From a virus: 34,293 nt of DNA. Positions within the stretch are counted from its first letter, which is position 1; each line of letters opens with the position of its first letter. Shown in pieces: positions 29,929 through 34,293 of this stretch. The notes beneath the pieces were generated by a model. That model was not told the origin of the DNA and ran no database searches. It saw only the letters and a list, made by a program, of their open reading frames with translations. The stretch covers positions 1 through 34,293 of IMG/VR virus record IMGVR_UViG_3300005617_000842. One strand, written 5' to 3'. A program made the position numbers and the translations under genes.

Positions 29929-30097
29929 TTTTTTCCTCTTTCGCTTTTTCAGATTTGATAGTTTCCACAAGACCCTTGACTTTCGCCCCGATCATTTCCG
30001 CCGCTGGGCCTCCCAAGGTTTTTATTTCTGAATAGGAAACCGCCTCCTGGGCGACCCGGAAGTCATCGTCAATGCGGATTAAAATTCGGATGTTCAT
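29921..30097 (-). CDS. Small protein, 58 aa, unknown
   Basis: ATG at 30095-30097 with AGAGGA site, TAA at 29921-29923, overlapping the next start by 8 bases. Begins NIRILIRIDDDFRVAQEAVSY, then a basic helix GAKVKGLVETIKSEKAKEEKNG. First gene after the terminator at 30109-30151, so its expression needs readthrough or antitermination. Confidence 0.62.
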   Translation of the reverse strand: MNIRILIRIDDDFRVAQEAVSYSEIKTLGGPAAEMIGAKVKGLVETIKSEKAKEEKNG

Positions 30098-30108
30098 TTT
30101 TTCCTCTC

Positions 30109-30151
30109 AAAAAAGGCCAGGCTCCGCGCTTTTGGGAGGGCGCGCGGAGCC
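30109..30151 (-). terminator. Rho-independent terminator after ssb
   Basis: Minus strand 10-bp stem GGCTCCGCGC/GCGCGGAGCC (30142-30151 with 30120-30129), loop 12 bases, followed by TGGCC and T6 (30109-30114). Lies 12 bases before the next gene's start, with no promoter visible between. The other ~100 bases from here up to the ssb stop hold no gene or clear signal. Confidence 0.72.
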
Positions 30152-30252
30152 CAGCCTGTAACCGTTCCCTCCCAGGGATTCCGGGCCGGTGCTTGGCGGC
30201 ACGTCTCTCACAACCCACCCCAAGCTCCGTTTCCTTGTCTTACCCGGCGCAA

Positions 30253-30696
30253 TTAAAAAGGCACCTCATCGTCCGCCAAAGGCTCGAAGTCGATGGGATC
30301 ATTCGCGGGAGCCCCGGCGGGCCGCGCTGGTGGCCTCTGTGCTGGCCTGGATTGAGAAGGCGGCGCTCCGCCCTCCGCCCCGCCTGAGCGCCCGACAAGC
30401 TGGACATCCGAGGCCGTAAAGTCGATCTTGTTTCTTTTCTGGCCTTCTTTGTCCACCCACCGATTTTGGCGGATGCGCCCGGAGCAAATCACCTGTTGGC
30501 CTTTCTTCGCATATTGCGCCACGATGTCGGCCAGCTTCTCCCAGGCGTTCAACTCGAAGAAGTCCACTTCATCCTCTCCCTTGCCGCGGTTGCAAGCGAT
30601 GGAGAATTTGCAAAGGGCTTTGTTCCCGGCGGTATAGGAAAGCTCCGGGTCGCGGGTGAGGCGGCCAACCAAATGAAAGAAGTTTTGATCTCTCAT
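30253..30696 (-). CDS. ssb: Single-stranded DNA-binding protein
   Basis: 147 aa. OB-fold start MRDQNFFHLVGRLTRDPELSYTAG, then FSIACNRGKGEDEVDFFELNAW and YAKKGQQVICSGRIRQNRW, as in bacterial SSB. A Pro/Ala-rich linker (residues 105-130) leads to the acidic tip DDEVPF that binds partner proteins. It coats single strands in replication and ERF-mediated annealing. ATGA overlap with the preceding gene, all in a recombination operon. Confidence 0.95.
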   Translation of the reverse strand: MRDQNFFHLVGRLTRDPELSYTAGNKALCKFSIACNRGKGEDEVDFFELNAWEKLADIVAQYAKKGQQVICSGRIRQNRWVDKEGQKRNKIDFTASDVQLVGRSGGAEGGAPPSQSRPAQRPPARPAGAPANDPIDFEPLADDEVPF

Positions 30697-31604
30697 TTAA
30701 GCGCCCCGCCGTATTTTTTGAAAACCCGAATCCCTGGGATACTTTTGCCGAGCCCGGCGTCAACCGCCTCGGCAATCTTTTCCTCGTCCAGGACCGTTTT
30801 TTTATAAGCGGGCGGTATTTTCTCGAAGTCGGTTACTTCATAGACCGTCCGGCCTCGAATGGTGAGGCTTGCTTCCCCGGTCTTCGTGGTATTCGCCGGA
30901 GCCTGGACTTCGACCGGAGCCTGGACCGGCGCTTCCCGATCCGCGATTTTTTGAATTGCGGCCGCCGCCTCCGGCTTTTCCTTCTCGGCCCGGCGGATGA
31001 GCTTTTCTTTTATCTCTTCCAGGGCCGCCTCGCCGAGAGGGAGAAGAAATTTGTCCTGAATGTCCTCCAGCTCCACCCGGTATTCCTTTTTGATCCAGGC
31101 TTTGAGGGTGTCAAACTGCACCCCGATTTTATTCACAAGATCCCGGATTGCTTTCGTGTGTACTTTGGAGCGCTCCAAGGCCTGGGCGGCCTCGATTTCT
31201 TTCCGCTTGGCGTCCGCGCGCTCCATTTCCGCGACCTGATAGGCCACCGCTTTATCCACCGCCTCTTTCTTCGCGGCGGCATAGGCGTCCACCTTGGGAG
31301 AAAAGAGCGCCTTCACGTCTTTGATCCAGGCCGCCACGCCGCCGGTATAGCGCTCAATCATGGCCTTGATTTGCTTCGCCTTGACGTCCGCCTCTTTTCC
31401 GTAGTTCACGGCGATGGCGTGGGACTCTTTGTCGGTTACCTGGAGCGCCTTGACGGTGGCCAGGAAATCATCCGCGCCCTTCATGGCGCTCTTTACGTCC
31501 GGGGTCTTTTGAATTGTGGCAATGTCCGAAAGGCCGATCCCCGCCGCTGGCCCTGGGCCGACCGGCTCCATATCAAGAATTTTCGCTTTGCTTTTTGTGG
31601 TCAT
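30693..31604 (-). CDS. Coiled-coil phage protein of the recombination cluster
   Basis: 303 aa. Long helical middle (about 40-235) rich in Lys, Glu and Ala, including VNYGKEADVKAKQIKAMIERYTGGVAAWIKDVKALFSPK. The C-terminal domain has RTVYEVTDFEKIPPAYKKTVLDEEKIAEAVDAGLGKSIPGIRVFK, a conserved-looking globular end found in phage proteins next to SSB/RecT/ERF genes. Function unknown; perhaps organises the recombination complex. GAGGA site. Confidence 0.72.
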   Translation of the reverse strand: MTTKSKAKILDMEPVGPGPAAGIGLSDIATIQKTPDVKSAMKGADDFLATVKALQVTDKESHAIAVNYGKEADVKAKQIKAMIERYTGGVAAWIKDVKALFSPKVDAYAAAKKEAVDKAVAYQVAEMERADAKRKEIEAAQALERSKVHTKAIRDLVNKIGVQFDTLKAWIKKEYRVELEDIQDKFLLPLGEAALEEIKEKLIRRAEKEKPEAAAAIQKIADREAPVQAPVEVQAPANTTKTGEASLTIRGRTVYEVTDFEKIPPAYKKTVLDEEKIAEAVDAGLGKSIPGIRVFKKYGGALK

Positions 31605-31746
31605 TTTTTTCCTCGTTTTCTAAAATTTCGATTCCTTTTTTTATTGCGCTTCGACTTTCAAATGTATCTTTTCGCACCTCCTTAGAAAAATCTTCGCTCA
31701 GATCAAGCCAGGCCAAAGCCTCAAACCATAGATCCGCCCGTGTCAT
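31573..31746 (-). CDS. Small protein, 57 aa, in the recombination cluster
   Basis: ATG at 31744-31746 overlaps the preceding TGA (ATGA); TGA at 31573-31575, overlapping the next gene by 32 bases. TRADLWFEALAWLDLSEDFSK, then DTFESRSAIKKGIEILE. Overlapping start and a sensible helical composition support it; function unknown. Confidence 0.6.
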   Translation of the reverse strand: MTRADLWFEALAWLDLSEDFSKEVRKDTFESRSAIKKGIEILENEEKNDHKKQSENS

Positions 31747-32309
31747 ACTTTCTTTTTAAGGAAAGCGGAAAGGATTTTTTGCCAGGCGGCCCGGCATTCC
31801 TCGGCGGTGAAATAATGGACCCTCGGCTTTTTTCCGAGCGGCGCATGAATACATGAATGCCGCTTCCCCTTGATCTTTCCGAGCCAGGCATAGGCACCGA
31901 GCTGGGCTTTGATTGTGGTCGGCATCGCCCCGGTCTTCAAGTCCGAAAGCTCCGGGCCGGAGAAAACAAAGTCCAGCTCCCCGGTGATCTTGGTTTTTTT
32001 GTCATGGAAGCGCTTCGATTTTTGGATGAGCTTCTTCCCCTGGAGTTTGTGGAATGCCTGGAGGTTGGAAACCCAGGTGATGGCGTCCACGCGCTTGGCC
32101 CCGAAGGTACTCAAAAGAACCATGTCGCCAGGCGTGAGAGGCTTCCCGGAAAATATCCTTTCGGCCAGGATGTGCAAAATCTTCCCGCGCCTGGCCGCGC
32201 CCTCCACAAGGTCCATCCGCTCGGTCTTCGCCTTTTGCAATTTTTTGTCCGGATCAATCGAGGAAATTACTTCCGTGACCCGGCTATATCCGTTTTGAAT
32301 TTCGCTCAT
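31743..32309 (-). CDS. PD-(D/E)XK exonuclease-like protein
   Basis: 188 aa. Motif GELDFVFSGPELSDLKTG (about 111-128) gives the nuclease core D...(D)xK with the YqaJ/Cas4/RecB-like GxxDxxx...DxKTG form, followed by QLGAYAWL (Gln-Tyr motif). The N-terminal GKILHILAERIF contributes the conserved His. Placed directly after the ERF annealase, so an exonuclease/annealase pair for recombination-dependent replication is likely. Confidence 0.8.
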   Translation of the reverse strand: MSEIQNGYSRVTEVISSIDPDKKLQKAKTERMDLVEGAARRGKILHILAERIFSGKPLTPGDMVLLSTFGAKRVDAITWVSNLQAFHKLQGKKLIQKSKRFHDKKTKITGELDFVFSGPELSDLKTGAMPTTIKAQLGAYAWLGKIKGKRHSCIHAPLGKKPRVHYFTAEECRAAWQKILSAFLKKKV

Positions 32310-33220
32310 TTTAAAAGCCCCACGCTTTTCATTTCATGCCGAAGCTCTGAATGAAGTTTAATTTTTTGTTCCGATGAAAGAGAGACCCAGGAAACCGATG
32401 TTTTCGAGGAGTCGATTTTTAGAGTCTGAGTGAGGAAGGCTTCCCATTCCACCTTTCCCCATTTGAGGGTCTTCCGCCAACCGTTTATTTCCAAGGCCAT
32501 GCCGTCGAAGTCATGCGTGACTTCGGGATTCTTTGCCATGGGGTAAGGCTTGGCGGCACTCGGCGGCCTGGGCTCGGCGCGCTGAGGCTCCGGGGCGGGC
32601 TGAACTCCGCGCCCATCGTCATCGTCCTCCGTCATGATTCCGAGGATCCCGACCAGGCTGTAGCGCTTCCCATAGGTTGAAGAGGATCCGGCCTGTTGCG
32701 CCGCATTCGTCATTTTTGAAGCGCCCATGACCGGCACGTCTGTGAAGGCGGTTTCAGAATGACCGTGGCCGCTGATTTTGCAAATAATCCGCTTGTACTC
32801 TTTACTCTCGGCCATGCTCTCAGACCAGGAATAAGCGAAGCCGAATTTTTTTAAAACCGGCTGGATTTGGCGAAGGATGTCTTCCAGGGCGGCATATTTG
32901 TAAACCACCTTCCCGTCAACCTTTACAGAATGGCCTTTTTTGATCGTCGGGAACTCGCCTTGCATTTCGCAAAAGGCGGCATGGAAGGCCTTCTCGTTTT
33001 CGCGCTTCTCATATTCGTATTTCAAATTGAGAAGCCTTTCTAAATTCTCGACGGCGGCCTTCGATTCGATGGCTTTTTCAATCATCAAATCGAGCTGGCC
33101 GACATTCGTCTGTGCGTTTCGCTGGGTCGCCACGGACAAATCGAGCTGGGCTTTCGTCTTGCCCGTGAATTTTTTAGCCTCGGCGGGAAGGGTGGCTTGC
33201 CCTTGTGGTTGCTTTCCCAT
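32306..33220 (-). CDS. ERF-family single-strand annealing protein
   Basis: 304 aa. Core about 75-205: FHAAFCEMQGEFPTIKKGHSVKVDGKVVYKYAALEDILRQIQPVLKKFGFAYSW, then a beta region and MTNAAQQAGSSSTYGKRYSLVGILGIMTEDDDDG, the ERF hallmark (sYarRY.l....i...dDDg). A Pro-rich linker (208-230) and a small C-terminal domain follow. Anneals homologous strands with the neighbouring nuclease and SSB. AGGAG site. Confidence 0.93.
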   Translation of the reverse strand: MGKQPQGQATLPAEAKKFTGKTKAQLDLSVATQRNAQTNVGQLDLMIEKAIESKAAVENLERLLNLKYEYEKRENEKAFHAAFCEMQGEFPTIKKGHSVKVDGKVVYKYAALEDILRQIQPVLKKFGFAYSWSESMAESKEYKRIICKISGHGHSETAFTDVPVMGASKMTNAAQQAGSSSTYGKRYSLVGILGIMTEDDDDGRGVQPAPEPQRAEPRPPSAAKPYPMAKNPEVTHDFDGMALEINGWRKTLKWGKVEWEAFLTQTLKIDSSKTSVSWVSLSSEQKIKLHSELRHEMKSVGLLK

Positions 33221-33232
33221 GTGGTTGAACTC

Positions 33233-33418
33233 CTATTTTTTTTTGAAACTTACTCCATATTCCTTTTCAAGGCTTTTTTTCAGGATCCGCGCGGCAAGCT
33301 TGGAAGGGCTGATGTCCACTTCCGGGCGCTTGGCGACCAGGGCGACCGCCTCGACTACTTCGGAACCTAAATAATAATTCGCGGTTCGTTTTTCGTCTGA
33401 TTTTTTGGCTGATGTCAT
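33233..33418 (-). CDS. Small basic protein, possible ribbon-helix-helix
   Basis: 61 aa. RTANYYLGSEVVEAVALVAKRPEVDISPSKLAARILKKSLEK follows the ribbon-helix-helix plan (strand, helix, turn, 'SpS.la..iL...L'), suggesting a small DNA-binding regulator. AGGAGG site before ATG. Lies immediately before the ERF gene, so it may control it. Confidence 0.6.
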   Translation of the reverse strand: MTSAKKSDEKRTANYYLGSEVVEAVALVAKRPEVDISPSKLAARILKKSLEKEYGVSFKKK

Positions 33419-33456
33419 TTTCTACCTCCTGGGAAATTGTGGCATCTTATTTCATG

Positions 33457-33660
33457 TTATGCAACATTTCCAGGCTCAATTTTCCAAATTCCCAAATGAA
33501 TCATCTTTTCGACCTCTACAACCGTCCGCCAGATCGGAGCCGAGCCCATGAAAATATTCGGCTCTTCAATCTGGAGCATCGCCTTTCCCTTGAAGGAAGC
33601 CTGGGCAAGGATTTGGGCGCGCTCTCCGGTCTTGTAAATGAGAAAGTCGCCGGTCTTCAT
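33457..33660 (-). CDS. Small phage protein, unknown
   Basis: 67 aa from ATG 33658-33660 (ATGA overlap). TGDFLIYKTGERAQILAQAS then MLQIEEPNIFMGSAPIWRTVVEVEKMIH; beta-rich start. No family recognised. Confidence 0.55.
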   Translation of the reverse strand: MKTGDFLIYKTGERAQILAQASFKGKAMLQIEEPNIFMGSAPIWRTVVEVEKMIHLGIWKIEPGNVA

Positions 33661-33914
33661 TTTTTGATGTCGCAAAGAAATCGGATAGCCATAGCCGCCA
33701 CCTGCGTGGCCTCGTCTTGCATCCGGTCTAGGCTCCGGGAGCTTGGACGCTTTTTCACTTCATCCCAAAGCTCGTCAAGCTCTTCTTTTATAACCGCCCA
33801 GCCTTCGTGCGCGGAGTTCATCGGAGGATGTTTTTTCATCGCCACTCGAAGCTCGGAAAGGATATGCTCGGCCCACGATGTTGCTTTCGAAAGGTCTCCG
33901 GATTCGTTATTCAT
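33657..33914 (-). CDS. MazG-like / NTP pyrophosphatase-like protein
   Basis: 85 aa. HEGWAVIKEELDELWDEVKK (about 36-55) gives the E-x-x-E-L-x-E-x metal-binding helix, and RMQDEATQVAAMAIRFL (about 64-80) gives the second E/D helix, the all-alpha MazG-like architecture. It may remove aberrant nucleotides or ppGpp during infection. Overlap of 4 bases with its upstream neighbour. Confidence 0.72.
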   Translation of the reverse strand: MNNESGDLSKATSWAEHILSELRVAMKKHPPMNSAHEGWAVIKEELDELWDEVKKRPSSRSLDRMQDEATQVAAMAIRFLCDIKK

Positions 33915-34168
33915 TTTTTTCCCTCGGCATCACCGATGCCTTCTAAAGTTTTGTCGATCACGAAATTGAAAGCCTTGTGGTATTGGTCAATTTTTGCCTG
34001 GAGCCCTTCGAGCATGGCGGCTTCGGCCTTCATGCGCTCGGCCCGGACCTCTTCGGCGCGGCGGATATTTATTTCAAGCTCGGCGGCCTCCCTGGCCGTT
34101 CCGATGGGATCCCGCGCCACCCGGCGGGTCCAATATTCCAGGATGGTATTTTCTTTTTGTTCGTCCAT
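33911..34168 (-). CDS. Small helical phage protein, unknown
   Basis: 85 aa from ATG 34166-34168 with GAGGGG 8 bases upstream; an ATG at 34174 is too close to the site. ENTILEYWTRRVARDPIGTAREAAELEINIRRAEEVRAERMK is a continuous helix, coiled-coil like; the end is HKAFNFVIDKTLEGIGD. No family recognised. Confidence 0.55.
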   Translation of the reverse strand: MDEQKENTILEYWTRRVARDPIGTAREAAELEINIRRAEEVRAERMKAEAAMLEGLQAKIDQYHKAFNFVIDKTLEGIGDAEGKK

Positions 34169-34170
34169 TT

Positions 34171-34293
34171 TCATCCCCTCAACACTGAAATGACCCAGCG
34201 GAAAAAGTCGACCACCAGAATGTGGAAGGATGGGCCGACCATTGCCAGGCAAAAGACCACCAATTTGAAAGCCTCCAGCGCCTTGGTTCTCAT
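34171..34293 (-). CDS. Small membrane protein, 40 aa (possibly N-terminally incomplete)
   Basis: ATG at 34291-34293 to TGA at 34171-34173. FKLVVFCLAMVGPSFHILVVDFF is a single membrane-spanning segment, ending RWVISVLRG. The window begins exactly at this ATG, so the true start may lie beyond. Unknown role. Confidence 0.5.
   Translation of the reverse strand: MRTKALEAFKLVVFCLAMVGPSFHILVVDFFRWVISVLRG

Noticed and set aside
1-34293. CRISPR array, insertion sequence, integrase or attachment site
   Set aside because: No regularly spaced direct repeats with unique spacers, no transposase or integrase motif, and no repeated tRNA fragment were seen.

Overview
The window is one contiguous stretch of a contractile-tailed double-stranded DNA phage or prophage (myovirus morphology). 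Every supported protein gene reads on the minus strand, so transcription runs from position 34293 down to 1. Packing is very tight: most neighbours share stop/start codons (ATGA, GTGA, TTGA or TAATG), and several genes start with GTG or TTG. Base composition looks mid-50s GC by eye. Exported proteins with signal peptides and a lambda-O-like replication module suggest a Gram-negative host, but I cannot name it. No integrase, repressor or clear holin is visible, so lifestyle is undecided.

Layout in transcription order. (1) 34293-30253, early and recombination genes: small proteins, a MazG-like protein, a basic small protein, an ERF single-strand annealing protein, a PD-(D/E)XK nuclease, a coiled-coil protein and SSB, ended by a hairpin terminator near 30130. 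(2) 30097-25636, about thirteen small genes: zinc-binding and HNH-like proteins, a DUF1367-like protein, a winged-helix protein and others of unknown role. (3) 25635-24530, a second terminator, an extended -10 promoter and a long hairpin leader, then a lambda-O-like replication initiator whose coding linker holds four phased iteron-like repeats beside an AT-rich segment, a candidate origin. (4) 24540-21268, a DNA methyltransferase, an HNH protein, a secreted hydrolase-like protein, an SH3-like exported protein, an initiator-type tRNA-Met and a Rap1a/Tai-like exported protein. (5) 21271-19452, a ParB/Srx-domain protein, a Mom-family DNA-modifying enzyme with an unusual tRNA-Gly-like gene inside the end of its frame, and two small proteins. 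(6) 19441-16745, small genes, a set of four 10-bp-phased heptamer repeats, then terS and terL. (7) 16742-11034, head genes: portal, Mu F/SPP1 gp7-like protein, protease-scaffold fusion, cement protein, DUF2184-type capsid and connector proteins. (8) 11037-1, neck, sheath, tube, a frameshifted tail chaperone pair, tape measure and baseplate through to a tail fibre.

The most unusual feature is the Mom-family gene with its overlapping tRNA. The tRNA keeps the known glycyl-tRNA synthetase identity elements (G1:C72, C2:G71, G3:C70, U73, C35, C36, encoded CCA). It lacks U33 and a purine at 37, and has a bulge in the T stem where EF-Tu binds. The Mom product is a glycinamide adduct of adenine. A dedicated, non-decoding glycyl-tRNA donor for DNA modification is therefore an attractive but untested hypothesis.

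The genes cooperate as in other tailed phages: the initiator, SSB, annealase and nuclease replicate and recombine the genome; the methyltransferase and Mom-like enzyme probably shield it; terS/terL package it through the portal into the DUF2184 head; and the sheath, tube and baseplate deliver it. No stretch longer than 300 bases lacks a gene. The largest gaps, 25427-25635, 30098-30252 and 22229-22347, are described below or show nothing clear.
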